Shown here piece after piece: positions 35,476-48,109 of a stretch of 64,000 nucleotides of DNA. The number at the start of each line of letters is the position of its first letter. Position 1 is the stretch's first letter. The stretch is from Stictocephala bisonia (Eukaryota; Arthropoda; Insecta; Hemiptera; Membracidae). Below the pieces are notes generated by a model that was not told the origin of the DNA, ran no database searches, and worked only from the letters and a program-made list of their open reading frames with translations. The DNA is taken from the NCBI GenBank assembly GCA_035578905.1, contig JAQJVL010000148.1, forward strand, positions 558,001 through 622,000, in the 5' to 3' direction. Both the position numbers and the translations under genes were made by a program.

Positions 35476-35864
35476 TACTTGTCATACATCGAAATTTGAA
35501 AAATAAGTTAATGCACAAACTGTCACATGAAATAAAATAAAAAAAATGTAAAATAACCAAAATACACAACAACAAAAATAGATATGTGTAAACTTAGTCA
35601 AGCCTATATAATTGACCAACGTAAACACTAAATCTAAAAAGTATTATAGGAAAGTAAAAAAAAAAAACTCTAGATAACATTATAAGCTTTTTTACGGTTT
35701 TTCAATTTGAAAAATAAGAAGAATGCACGGATTGTCACGTTAAAAGGTTTAAACAAGTGTGAAATATCAAGATTGTTCCATAAAAAACTAAATTAGTATA
35801 AAATAAAAATAAAATAGATAAAATTAGTCGAGCCTAAACATTTACATACAATATATAAACAATA

Positions 35865-36309
35865 CAGGGTGGAAATAAAGTATGGAAACGCTTTCACAAC
35901 TTTTGTATGACTTCACTTGTAAAAGTGAAATCTTGTACATCATCACGGTTACACACTTTTTGACGCTATTAGCGACATTACATTTTGTCAGGGGGACGGC
36001 CCACGAGGAGTTGAACGAATATCTTCAATGTAAAGATCGAGTTTGGTATCAAATGAAAGATCTTTTGGTCTATTCAAAAGAAATTAATTGCCGCAAACCG
36101 GGCTTCGAAAGGTTTACCCTTTCCAGAGTAGCTGTCATTTTAATTTCAAAGTAACTAACTGAACAACATTATTTATCCACTATTTTTTCATGTAAATTAT
36201 TCTGTCCAAAAATTATACTTTATGTAACACAATTATTAAAACATATCAAATTATGTATGGAAAAAATAACGTTGCTGTGAGGGTGTTTCCATATTTTATT
36301 TCCACCTTG
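35865..36309. mobile_element. TA-flanked MITE (445 bp), Tc1/mariner-like
   Basis: Flanked by TA at 35863-35864 and 36310-36311. The ends CAGGGTGGAAATAAAGTATG and the reverse complement of the right end (CAAGGTGGAAATAAAATATG) form a ~25-bp inverted repeat. TA duplication fits Tc1/mariner-type transposition. A 90-residue frame (35882-36154) resembles no transposase and is probably chance. A left-end fragment of the same family is at 21418. Confidence 0.85.
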
Positions 36310-36810
36310 TATATGTATATATATACTAAGGGATGATCGAGAGTGTGTATTGTTGTGCGAGACCTATGTTTAGTTTTTTATTCTTTATTTCTTCCAATCA
36401 TAAGGCTCGTACTTTATTTAATAACCATTTACTATCTGTACTTTTTTAATTGTCCTTAGAGTTGTATTGTCAGTACATATATGTTGCTCCAGTATAAAAT
36501 GTTGTTTTTTTATAAGTTATGTACGTGCTTGTAATATGTTCACTAAACATTATTGTATTTTTTCTCAAATTTAAGTCTAAAACTTACTTGTTATATATAC
36601 TTTTCATATACAGTGTTTAATTCATCCAAAAGTATCTGTGAGACTATAGAGCTCGGTCCCCACGCACATGTTCATTACCCATGTTTAAAAATGTATGCCT
36701 ACATGTATTATTGTAGTGTTACAAAATTATTATTAATTTAAAAAGTATTTTAGGAAAGAAACAAAAAAATAAATAAAAGAAATACATCGTAGACAAATTT
36801 TGCATTAATA

Positions 36811-37028
36811 CAGGGTGGACAAAATATGGAAACGCCATCACAACAACGTTATTTCATTCCATAGATAGTTTAATAGTTGTATATAATTGTGTTCCATGAA
36901 GTATCATTTTTTATCAATAAAATTTACTAAAAACCGTTAAATAGCGGAGAAATATATTGTTCAAATTAGTTACTTTGAAATTCAAATGACCGCTACTCTG
37001 GAAAGGATAAAACTTTTCCTCCACCCTG
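36811..37028. mobile_element. TA-flanked MITE (218 bp), related ends
   Basis: TA at 36809-36810 and 37029-37030 flanks ends CAGGGTGGACAAAATATGG and CCTCCACCCTG. The insertion splits a unit of the ~215-bp array inside the string GCATTAATA-TAAACAGTTTAA. Other units carry this uninterrupted (GCATTAACATAAACAGCTTAA), so the TA duplication and both boundaries are directly confirmed. Confidence 0.9.
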
Positions 37029-38310
37029 TATAAACAGTTTAACAACATATATTAAACACAAAATTACTTTTGAATTTGAAAAATAAAAGAAAGCACAAAC
37101 TGTCCAGAAACATGTTAAATAAAGGAAACAAGAATAAACAAACAAAAAATTGACTATTAAAATTAAACTTAATCAAGCCTTATATATTAACGAATGTGAA
37201 CACTGAACTTTAAAAAGTATTTTTGGAAAGTAAAAATAAAACATTGTAAATAATTTAGCATTAAGATTAATAGCTTAAGAAAACATTACAAAATCTAAAA
37301 TTACTCATAAATTTTAAAAATAAAAAGAATGCACAACAACAAAAATAACTAAATTGATAAAGATGCATGAAGCCTAAACATTTACAAATATAAACACTGA
37401 AATTTAAAAAGAATTTTTGGAAAGTAAAGAAAGGAATACATAACATTATGAACGATTTTTTCATTAGTATATGGAGCTTAAGAGCATATAATTAAACAAA
37501 ATATTGCTCATAAATTTTAAAAATGAGAAGAATGTACAAATTGTCACATAAGAAGGTAAAAAAATAATAATAAGAATACACCAAAAATAACTAAGTTAAT
37601 AAATATTTATTGAGTCTAAATATTTAAAACATTTCAACCTAAAAAGTTTGTAGTAAAGTAAAAAAAGTAACACTATAAACAATTGTTGCATTAACATAAA
37701 TATCTTAAGAACCTATTATTATTCAAAAAGGTCTTCTAAATTAAAAAATTAAGAGCATAAACTGGCCCGTGAAAGTTTTAAAAAAAAATGTAAAATAACA
37801 ATAATAAAATAAAGTAAAATAAATTAAAATGGGTTTTGTCAAGCCTATAAATTTACAAATATAAAAACGTAAACCCAAAAAGTATTGTAGTACAAAAATA
37901 AAAAAAACATTCATAACATAATAAACAATCTTTGCACTAACATAAACAGCTTAAGAATAAATTTTTTAGCAAAAATGACTCCAAAATTTGAAATATAAAA
38001 AGAATACACAAATTTTCTTGTGAAAGGTTTAAAAAAAATTATTGTAGGTAAGTAAAAAATGTATTTGTATTGACTTAAACACTTTAAGAACATACTTTTA
38101 AACAAAATATTACTAATGAATTAGAAAAATAAGAAGAACGTAGAATAACAAGAATCACACAAAAATATTAATTAGTAAAAAAGCTTTCATTAAACCTATA
38201 ATTTACAAGTAAATATAAAAACGCTTAAATCTAAAAAGTATTGTAAAAAAAGAAAAACGCAAGATCATAAACACTCTTTTACAATAACATAAACAGCTAC
38301 TATAAAATAA

Positions 38311-39836
38311 AAATTACTCTTTCATTTAATTTACACTGATATCGATAAGGTTAGTATATTTTCTTTATTTATATCTACGGTGGAATTGCGAAGGTTTTAA
38401 ATAAAACATATTTAATCACTGCAAAAAAGTTTGAATATTGCATTTTCGCCTGTTAAGGCGTCATTAGATCAGTTTAAAACTTGTAAAAATATATAAAACA
38501 TGAATCTAAAAAACCTAGTAAGTAAACAGACGAAAATAGACTACAAATTTGTTATCACAAAATAGTCCAGTAGGCAGTATTTGAATTATTTTTCGAACTA
38601 TCCTGAACACATCAAAACTGAACTGGCTGTAATAGTATTCGAAAATTCAATTTCATTTGGTCATTAACTTGTAAACTTTAAACAAAATTAATAAATGTGA
38701 AAGAAAAAATAGTATAATTCAACGAAAAAAAATCAATGTATACCAACTCTCAGTAAGCCTATTAATAAACTTGTACCAAGTCTTAGTAAACTGATGACTT
38801 TATTGCAGAAAAATACTCTTTCAGTGAGTGTTGGGGGATAATTTGGTATAACATACAAATCAGATTGCATAGAATTGTAATCTTGTAGTTATTTGTAATT
38901 GGATAACCATTTTAATCATTACTAAACCCAGCCACGTTATTCTATGGCTTAGTTAGACTGGTATTAATTATTTGATTTTTGACAATAGTTGTTAGACAAA
39001 TTAAGGTTGACTGTTTATTTTATTTCAGCGGAAATAAAGTGACTTACCTTCATAAATAAACAATCAGGTCACAGTAATAAACTTACAGGAAATTGCGTGT
39101 CCACATAAATCTAGGTCGGAAAATGCCCTGTTTCCGTTAACATTTTAGGAACAAATTAAATAAAAAAACGTTTGTATGTATATCAATGAAATATTGTATA
39201 TAAATTTCATCCATTCACTAATTTTTGTGTACAGAAATAAAAAAAAGTTTTTTAAACATAAAAATGAAGAGAAAATAGTTGGAAAATATAATTTTTAAAT
39301 AATTGCCAGCAAGAAGTTTATCGAGTTGCATGATTAGAACGCACTTTATGTCTCTTTCAACGAAGTTGCCCTAAAGATTTATACTATATTAGAGGTGTGA
39401 TGAAATAAAAACCGTAGACATTTTGAGATTGACAGCCAAAATCTGGCCGTAAAAAGCCGAACTAAGTTATGGTATATGGTTATGGCATCCATGTGTTCTC
39501 TCCCGTTCCAATTATTACCTACGACTAAACTGAGTACTCCATTCTATCAGTTTTACTAATTATTTTTGCAAATGTTTAAGTTGATTCATGTAACAGTATT
39601 GGTCTATAATTAAAATTTTTTGTCTATAACAAAAAAGTGAGTAAGTTTTATTAAAATTTTTATTAGTTTATTTCAGAGAACTAATGTGGTATTTTAGTGC
39701 TTTTTGCAGTGAGTAATTTGGAGTGTTGAAGTGAAATTTTATGAGAAATAACAGTGTGGTTTAGTCAGCATATAAGATATCACCAGGTTTTAAACCAAGG
39801 AAGATTATTTTAAAATGCATATGCGTATATAAAACT
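38311..39836. other. AT-rich non-coding stretch
   Basis: No gene or element ends are recognised. Confidence 0.4.
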
Positions 39837-39882
39837 AAAAAAAGAAGGGGCCTAGGATAGAGCCCTAAGGTACACCATGATA
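39837..39882 (-). pseudogene. LINE reverse transcriptase relic (GVPxGSILGPFF)
   Basis: On the minus strand the bases read GVP-stop-GSILGPFF, the conserved RT block GVPQGSILGPLLF with the Q codon turned into TAG. Little else of the element is recognisable around it. It is a different copy from the relic at 40310-41320. Confidence 0.65.
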
Positions 39883-39984
39883 AAAGGACAAGAATTTGGA
39901 TTGCATAACATTACTAAAGGTGTTATTTCCGCCGCTTGTTGGTTGTTTAGATACGATGATAAAAGGGCTTGATAATGATTATGA

Positions 39985-40290
39985 ATAGGCAATATATTGA
40001 CACTGTACTTTATACCTATTCAACATGGATGGGTTATATACTACACTGTACTTATATCTTTCCAACATGATTAGGCTATATACTTACACTGTACTTGTAG
40101 CTTTACAACATAAATAAGAAATATAAAACATACTCTGTACTTGTCTTATACCTATGCACTATAAATAGGCAATATATTTACGCTGTACTCAAACCTTTCC
40201 AAAATATATAGGTTATAAAATTACACTGTACTCATGTAGCCTATTTCCAACATGAATATGTGATGTACTTACATTGCGTCTTACCAATAT
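39985..40290. repeat. Degenerate ~43-57-bp tandem repeat, about 6 units
   Basis: CACTGTACTT or variants recurs at 40001, 40044, 40087, about 40131 and beyond, with linked motifs TTCCAACATGA and AGGCTATATA. Unit length drifts. Confidence 0.75.
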
Positions 40291-40309
40291 TTATTGTTTT
40301 GTATTTTCA

Positions 40310-41320
40310 GTTGTTTCAAGTTGTATCTTCAGCATGTAGGATAATTAATTTTACTATGCTAAAAGTTAGGTAGGTCATTTATAAAAACAATGAAATAGAA
40401 CCTTGGGGAACCCACTAGTTACATGTACTGATTGAACAATTAGTCTGTGGGCGTGACAGTGTTGCTACTAACCATATTACTTACGAATATTATAATAATA
40501 AACATCAGCTGATAATTATAATATAGACTTGACACTTGATCAAGAAACCCGTTTGAGTGGGCTAATGTTTTCATTAAAGAGCTCCCTCTTCACCTCTCGC
40601 CTATGTCCAGCTCCATTGGCGGTGTGCAAAGACTAATTTTTCAATCAGTAGACTGGATCTCTGATTCCCCAGCTTTACATACTGATAGTGGTCAAACTAG
40701 CAGGAAGATAAAAGTTATAATTCTTTGCCTTGAACGACATAATGATGTAATTTTTCAACTAGTTTCCTCTAATTTTCCATGATTTGAGATAGTAATTGGA
40801 GAATTTGCTCAGGTCCAGAAATTATGGTGAAACGTTTTCTTTATTTTTAAAACCGTTAATAATAATAAAAAAAAACCTACATTTTCCAGCTTTAATTGAT
40901 ATAAGCCATTTCTAAACCCAAATTGAGCATACGATAGCAAATTATTCTGTTAAAATATTCTACTACTAGATTTTTTAATATTGTTTCAACAGATTTTGAT
41001 ATCATGTCAATAAAAACGGTAATTGGTAATGTTAATTAAGTCTCCTTTTAATGTAATAAAACAGTTAATGATAACTTTAAGGCATCGGAGATAGTTTCCT
41101 GCAACCAACATGTGGTTAACTAAGTGAGTCAGAGGATATATTTCATAATCCTTTTGACTAAAATATTTGAGAGTCCAAAAACAACTTGTATATCTCAGGA
41201 ATCCTAAATAAAGACCATTCAGAAGAAGGCAAGCTCTCATTTTTAATTCACGACACCTTAACATGTCTAAAGAAGTGGCTGCATCACTAAAAATGATCCA
41301 TGATAAGTAATAAATAAACT
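40310..41320 (-). pseudogene. Heavily decayed LINE reverse transcriptase
   Basis: Read on the minus strand, PLTHLVN followed by FITLKGDLINITNYR (about 41160-41010) matches the RT N-terminal region PLTHLVNxxL...KKGD...NYRPIS. Next comes SVETILKNLVVEYFN-like sequence (about 40980) and NAQFGF (about 40920). Farther on, at about 40410-40310, are VPQGSI, INDLPNF and HAEDTT, a decayed version of the YADDT active-site block. Stops and frame changes are numerous. It is a non-LTR retrotransposon relic; the clade is not determined. Confidence 0.7.
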
Positions 41321-41869
41321 AAAATAAAGTTAATTTTCTATGAATAAAAGGAAAACAAAAATATATTCATTACTTGTAGAAGTTCCCAATCAATAAAAAT
41401 TCCATTTTACAACATAAAAGGATGGATGATGAACAGTTTAAACAAAGAAATTGGCTGATTATGCCAACTTTCCAAATCGTCATTTTTATACACATTTAAA
41501 TAATTAGTAAAAAAACTTCCCTCAGGGCTATTTAATTTACTATCGCAAATGAAAATTTCGAAATTGTTAATAGCCAATCCATTTCGTAACACTCGGCCAC
41601 TTTGTCCTTTAAAGACGTTGGGCTTTTCAATTCGATTTAAAAACTTTAACACACATATTGTATGACGTCAAATTTAAAGTGGTTTGCATGAAGGGCTCCA
41701 TTGTGTAAAAACACTAATTATGCTAGTCAAGTCGTGTGCACTTAATTTCGTACCCATCGCGTGTGATAATTAAAGAAATTAAAAAAAACTTAATGTCTTT
41801 TATTGAACTAATTCTTCCTTTTCACTGTTGGTAAACTCAAATTCACTCTGCTCTCAAACATTTATATTT

Positions 41870-42345
41870 AGAGACCTACCATCTCCCTATGGACTAACAT
41901 CAGTCGAGAACTCCACCAGTCCCCTTAAGGATTCACGTAGTCTGTTGAAAAACTTTCATCCTCCCTATTGCATAACGTATGTTTATAGATCACCACCTCC
42001 CTATGGACTAACGTCTGTTGAAAACCCCACCACTCACCTTACCGACCAACGTAGTCTGTTGATAGATTTCTATCCTCCCTACTGGATGCTTACAGATCCA
42101 CTAGCCTCCCTACGAATCAAAGTTGTTTGTTGATACTGTAGACTCCATAATCCCTATTGAATAACGAATGTTTACATATCTAGCAGCCCCCCTTAGGACC
42201 ATCGTCGTCCGTTAATTGACTCCCATCATCCCTATTGAATAACGAATGTTTACATATCTAGCAGCCCCCTTAGGACCATTGTCGTCCGTTAATTGACTCC
42301 CATAATCCCTATTGAATAACGTATATTTACAGATCCACCATCTAC
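41870..42345. repeat. Degenerate long-unit tandem repeat
   Basis: Two kinds of unit are mixed. One is CTCCCTATGGACTAAC...GTAGTCTGTTGA, seen twice or three times. The other is CCCTATTGAATAACGAATGT through CCGTTAATTGACTCCCAT, seen as two nearly identical ~82-bp units plus a partial third. Frames through it (41828-42133) are periodicity artefacts. Confidence 0.75.
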
Positions 42346-43502
42346 TATGTAGCGGCCTAAAACCAAACGGATAATATATTAAGAGTGCTTGAAGTTTGGA
42401 TTATTTGCGTTATTTTTTGTGAATTATTTTCTCAAAAGATTTTTAACAGTATATACAGTAGGCTTATTAATACTAAACTTGTAGGATAGTTTTTTGCTTT
42501 TGAATAACACTGTAACTTCTTTATGCTTCCATGAAGATGAAAAATGACCCTACAGCATGACAGGTAATAAGCTCTGAAGCTAATATGGCCAGTGCCTAAT
42601 AATATGATTCTCTATTACTATGTCTGAAAAAAGGTCACTTCCTGGAAACTTTCTTGAAGGGAGTTTGATGCTAGTACCTTGTAATTTTGTTAATTAATCT
42701 GAAAGTCAGTTGGACTATTGTTTTCTGTAAGTTTGGAGCTATTGTAGAAGTACGTAACAGTTAGTTGTAGCTTTCCATATTAATGTACAATATTTATGTC
42801 CAAAATGTAGTTTTGTAGGACTCAATATTACTTGGCCAAGCTCGTGTTTAAAAATGCTACAAATACTTTCAATCGCCTTTTAAAGTGAGGCTCCAGGTGG
42901 AGACAGGTACAAGAATTCCACGGGAGGAATGAAGGGGACAGGTACTTTGTTTCATATATTGTCTTATATTCTTATGCTTTTCCTTGATTATGTGAAGAAT
43001 TCTGAAATGTGGATGATGAACGTCGTTTACCCTGCATGTGAAATGGTGATATGGAGCAGCTTGGAATTATATATATTTATTGACAAATGTTAAAAAATTA
43101 TTGACCAATAACACTAATTATTGAACAAACAAACACAATTATTTGTGTACATATGCAAGCAACTTGTCCAGCACTACTTTTAAAATAGCCCAGTCAATTT
43201 TATAGTTAATTAATATTAGCGGACACAGGGATATTTCAGATTTCAGAAAGAAAAACAAATTATTTAGATGATCAGAGTCTAATTCAGGTAAAATTTGATT
43301 AAATATTAGAGCAATAACGTTTTTATGTAATGAAATATCCAAGAGAAGCTAAAAATGAATTGGCCCAAGTATGACGATGGGCTCTGAAGGTGTTAATACA
43401 TATATATTTAAGATAGTTGTAGTTTTAAACAAATGTTCACCATTAGAGTTAGTGATCCTAAAGCACTAAATGTGATTTTTTTAAACTATATCACACAGTA
43501 CA
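42346..43502. other. AT-rich non-coding stretch
   Basis: Nothing is recognised. A minus-strand frame at 43139-43342 shows no family resemblance. Confidence 0.4.
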
Positions 43503-43684
43503 AGTAAACGTCATACAACACAAATGTATTACAATATAAGCACAAAATGCACAAATATATTACAATACAAGTACAAAATGCACAATTATTATGGTGATCG
43601 ATTTCGGTGAACCACGCTCACCTTCCTCAAACCAGAGGGATTTACAAAAGAATGGAAAATGGTGTTTTACAACTCAATTTATAG
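43503..43684. repeat. Family B dispersed element, copy 2 (short VNTR)
   Basis: It shares both flanks with 11384-11873 (ACGTCATACAACACAAAT; ACCAGAGGGATTTACAAAAG then ACAACTCA) but has only two or three internal A/T-rich units. It ends about 60 bp from the 3' end of the neighbouring LINE. Confidence 0.8.
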
Positions 43685-44436
43685 GCCTATGATCACGTGA
43701 CCCCATTTGCTGGAATCGTCAAAATGGTGGCTGCTGCGATACTTTATTTATTTATTTACCAACGGTTACACCATTTACAATAGTTTACAATATTAATTTT
43801 TGTTATACAATTGGTACAGGATGGCACAGCAAGAGAAAGCATGGTACATGCTGGCACATGAATTTTGACTTCCTTCTGATTTTTTCATGCTTTTTTAACT
43901 TTCTTTTTGTGTGTGCAACTTTATTAAAGTCAGATAAGGAAGTTGACAAAGGCAGAATCTGAGTGTACTTTCATGATGAAAAATAAGTACATCGCAATAT
44001 GTAGAGCAAGATGAAACAATAAATAATGCAGAGATGACTATGAGTAATAACAACAACAATGACCACAGGAATCTACAATTAGTACAGAGACAGAAAAAGA
44101 CTGTGAACAGCAATAACAATAGTAAGTAACCATGCGAACTAAGTACAAATAACGTGCGTCTTGATGTGGAGAGCTAAGGGCAGATAATAACTATAACAAG
44201 ATCGACTATGCAAAACGATAACGATATTAAATAACTAAGCGGTACAGGAACAAAGATAGACTATGAAAGCAATAACAAAATAAATAACCGTAAGAACTAA
44301 GTACAGAGAACATGCGTCTTAATGTGTAAAACTATAAATAACAATAATAATAATGAACTACCAATAAATAATAATAACAAAGGTAGACCATGAAAAATGA
44401 TAGTAAACATAAGAATAAGTACAGAGAACATGCAGC

Positions 44437-47150
44437 TTAAAAAATAAGTTTAAACACATTCCTTCTAAAGGACGACGATGTTTCGTTGAAAAGGTCAATT
44501 TTTGACGCAACCTCGTTCCCAAGACGCTGCAACCTGGCCAGACCGCTATTGTAGGCATAGTTCGTTGGAAGGTGTGTATATGCGAACAGGTGCGAAGATC
44601 TGTTCCCTCTCGGAACGAGGAAGTTAATCTGCTGTAGCAAGTTGGCAGAGTCAATATCACCGTTGACCAACTTGTGTAGGAAAACTAGGTCAAGCAGCTG
44701 ACGTCTAAGATGGAGAGGCTGAACTTTGAACCGCTCCTGGAGCTCCAAGATTGGTGAGTCTCGATAGTCATAACCAAGGTGAACACCCAAAACACGAAGA
44801 AAGCGGGCCTGGACTCTATTGATCAATTCGAAGTGGACTCTATTGTGGTGATCTGAAGTCTCCTGTGGATCTTAGGATGAAACCCAAGAGGGTGTTTGCT
44901 CTAGAGATGACGTGATTGATGTGCTCAACAGGGCTCAAGGTAGGAGTGAATATTACACCAAGATCCTTTACACGATCCCCTCTCAGAATTTCACCACCAA
45001 TACTGTAGTCAAAAGTGGAGAGTACAGCAAGTCTTGTAAATAAGACGACATGACACTTGGCTACGTTAAGTACCATAGAGTTCAGAGCACACCAAGCCTC
45101 AACATTAACAAGGGACCGTTGCAGACTCTCTTGGTCTGAGGATGAAGAGATCCGGGTGAATATCTTAAGGTCATCAGCAAACATCAAGCATTCGGAAGTC
45201 AGTGCATCAATGATGTCGTTAATAAAAGCATTGAAAAGTAGAGGGCCTAGGTGTGATCCCTGAGGAACGCCAGAGGAACGCCTAAAGGGCGGAGAGAAAG
45301 ACCCCTCACACTTGACAATTAAGTACCGATCCTCCAGATAGTTTGACAACCATTTGATAAGGTGGCCACTAACGCCATAACCAGCAAGCTTCGCAGCCAA
45401 CAAGCCATGATGAACCTTGCCGAATGCATTGGAATAGTCCAAATAAATGCAATCAACCTGACAAGAATTAACAAATGCCGAAGTCACTATTCATTGAATG
45501 ATAGGAGATAGGAGCGGCCCCGAAGAAACCCGAAGAAGATTACATGCAAAATATTTCTTCAGATAACTGGAGAGGTGATCCAGAACCAAGGACTCGAAAA
45601 CTTTAGCCAGAACCGATTGAATCACAATTGGTCTGTAGTTTGTTATACTACCACGATCGCCTGAATTGTAAATTGGAACCACAAAACCTTGTTTTAGGAC
45701 AGATGGAAACGTTTCAGAATGCAACAGGAAGTTGAATAAGATCGCCAGATGAATATCAAGAACGGGAGAGCAGAGTTTCAACACAGCGGGAGGTATACCA
45801 TCAGGACCAGCACTTTTAGATGGGTCGAGCTTATCAAGCTTCTTTCGGACATCTGTGGCAGATAACTCAATCGATGACAGAAATTTTGCAGACACCTCGG
45901 GCAAAATCAAAAGATGGGTCTTGGACATCACCAACACTAAAAACTGAGGAGAAATGTTCAGCAAAGAGGCCACACTTGCTGCTGGGATCCTGATCCACCC
46001 TCCCATTCCAAGTCATTGTAGGAGGAAAGCCAGGTGGACCTTTTAGGTTGGAGACATATGACCAGAAGGATTTTATGCCATGAGGAACACTGTCCTCAAT
46101 TTTTCCAATATAAGTAGCATAGCATTCAGCTGCCAGAGCTTTGCATTGGGTTCTTAAGCTTCGAAAAACATCCAGATCAAGAAGGCTACCAGTAGTTTTA
46201 AACCTTTTGTGAGCAATTTTTGTCCTAATCACAAGATTTTTCAATTCCCTGGAAAACCATTTAGGAAAGCTAGAAGCACAGACTCTCTTCATAGGTGTGT
46301 TCCGTGTTATGATGAAGGACAGCTGGTTGTTAAAGCTGCTAAATGCCTGCTCACTACATGGAATTCGCCTATGACAGGATATTGAAGAGCTTGTATTTCA
46401 TTAAATATAGCTACGGTGTTACAATTTCTAAAATCTTGGACAAGCTTAATGCAACTTGGGCGTACTGGTTCAGGGACAACAGCAGATATCTCCAACGTAG
46501 GGTAATGTCTCTCTTCAAGAAGAAAAGAGAAACCGGAAGTACTTCAGTGTCTGGAATTGACGAAAACACCAGATCAAGTGTGACACCACGGAAGTTAAAC
46601 ACTCTGTTAAGCTGTTTGAAGTTATAAAAATTAGCCAGATCAATAATGCAACGTGAAAGTTCATCGGTAGCTTGAAGTGGTCCAGTCCAATCTGTATTAG
46701 GCAAATTGAAATCACCTACTAGTAAGACTGTCATTATTAAAGCCAATAGCTTCTTCAGCTGTCTGACCGAAGTCCCTGTATACAGAATGGTGGAGATTGG
46801 GAGGTATATAAACACATTAAGTTACAGTGCTAGCCTGGCCAGTGTTCATACGTACAAAAATGCTTTCGTTGTTCTGGTTAACAGGAGAAATATTGCTGCT
46901 GGAGATAGAATTATTTACTGCAATCAAAGCACCTCCTCCACTAGACCTGCCACTAGTGGAGGAGGTGGCAATTACTGCTGACTGATCGCACCTGAAGACA
47001 GTAAACCCTTGGAAGCTCAATTCAGAATCAAGAATATCAGACGTAAGATTTGTCTCAACCAGAGCAATCACATCGTAGGAAGTGGTGGCTAATACTTGCA
47101 ATAACTCATTAAGTTTACTTGTAAGGCCATTAACATTTTGAAACAGGTGA
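44437..47150 (-). pseudogene. LINE ORF2: endonuclease plus reverse transcriptase, frameshifted
   Basis: ORF2 would nick target DNA and reverse-transcribe the element RNA. The apurinic-type endonuclease begins with FQNVNGLTSKLNELLQVLA and VIALVETNL (47101 side); LLVGDFNLPNTDW follows (about 46710) and LDLVFSS. The RT has DPSKSAGPDGIPPAVLK (about 45830), FVVPIYNSGDRGSITNYRPI, VDCIYLDYSNAFGKVHHGLL (45460), SSGVPQGSHLGPLLFNAFIND (about 45270) and the active site FADDLKIF (about 45180). A C-terminal segment of 130 residues (44826-44437) completes the frame. The coding track is broken into at least six pieces by frame changes (for example near 46815, 46300, 46000, 45490 and 44830), so no full protein can be made. 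Confidence 0.9.
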
Positions 47151-47174
47151 TTGATTGTATGTAGTGTACCGTTG

Positions 47175-48109
47175 GAGCTTACTAGTTATTTTGATTACTG
47201 ACAATGGAGGGAATATTATTCTTGTATTTGATGCTAATGCCCTTTTCTTCCTGAAAGATTCTAATTTCAAGTTCAAATTTGAGAGATTTGTAATGTTCCA
47301 TTTCCCTGGGTGTGCGATCCCGAGACGCTTTGACGGTATAAAGTCGTTGATTCACCTGACCAGCGGATTCAGAGGAGAAACCTGATTAAAATGTCATCAC
47401 ATCAGATTCCTTGCTCAAAATAACTTTTAAGGGCCTTATCTTGTTGGCCATCCTCTTACCAACTCGAGCAGTTTTAAAAGAATTGCTGCTCATTTCTGGA
47501 AGGAAGGAGTCAAGCAAACGGGTTACAAGATCGTTGTAATGTCTTACCCTCACATCGACATTCTTGTCCTGAGATCCCGGAAAATTAGAGAGCATGATAT
47601 TCTTCGATCTACGTGCATGATCACTCATCTCCGCTATAATTGTTTCAGTGTTGCCATTGCTATCACATTGAGCAGATTCTTCTAGTTTCTTTTCCAATTC
47701 ATTCACCTTGGACTCATTTACGCTCAAAAGATTTTGCAATTGAGAGAAATTCTTATTTAACCCCTCCAATTCACTGACCAGACTATCAACCTTAGCAGGA
47801 AGTGAGGGATATTAGTGCAACAACCTTGTCAGCAAGATCAACAATCTTAGATGTGAGTAATGTAAGTTGCTTAAGTATTAAGTTTTGGGGCTGCTCGAAG
47901 GATTGTACGCAATCTGCACGAGAGCAGTGCCATTTAATCTTATTATCAGCACAGTTACGTTGGTACTCAGTCTTAGTCATGCCCAAACAGTCCCTATGGA
48001 ACCAGCGTTGGCAGGCACCGTCACAGCCTACGCCATCCTCGGCATCTAGTCCAATCTTAACACAAATTGGGCAAGTATTTTCAGTAGTAGGAGCCATGAT
48101 GTGTTGCAA
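47175..48109 (-). pseudogene. LINE ORF1: PHD finger plus coiled coil, frameshifted
   Basis: The start codon at 48109 or the second Met at 48097 (MAPTTENTCPIC) opens a PHD finger: CPIC, CDGAC, WFHRDC and WHCSRADC give the Cys4-His-Cys3 pattern over about 50 residues. After a frame change near 47790, a leucine-rich coiled coil (FSQLQNLLSVNESKVNELEK) leads to SKNIMLSNFPGS, an RNA-binding-type segment. A further frame change near 47386 precedes DRTPREMEHYKSLKFELE and KYKNNIPSIV, typical of the ORF1 C-terminal domain of this LINE group. ORF1 proteins coat the element RNA. Two frameshifts make it a pseudogene. Confidence 0.85.

Larger units (their letters stand above)
35490..38310. repeat. Old ~215-bp tandem array, about 8 diverged units, interrupted by MITEs
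   Basis: The anchor AATTTGAAAAATAAGAAGAATGCAC or variants recurs near 35493, 35702, 37070, 37304, 37507, 37733, 37980 and 38115. It is followed by GTCAAGCCTAAACATTTACA, TCTAAAAAGTATT...GGAAAGTAAA and GCATTAACATAAACAGCTTAAGAAC. Units are heavily diverged (many indels) and 135-250 bp long. The array is split by the MITEs at 35865-36309 and 36811-37028 and by about 430 bp of unrelated sequence (36310-36740). Confidence 0.8.

Noticed and set aside
35882..36154. 90-residue frame inside the TA-flanked MITE
   Set aside because: No resemblance to a transposase, and the same region at 21418 does not keep the frame; it is probably chance within a MITE.
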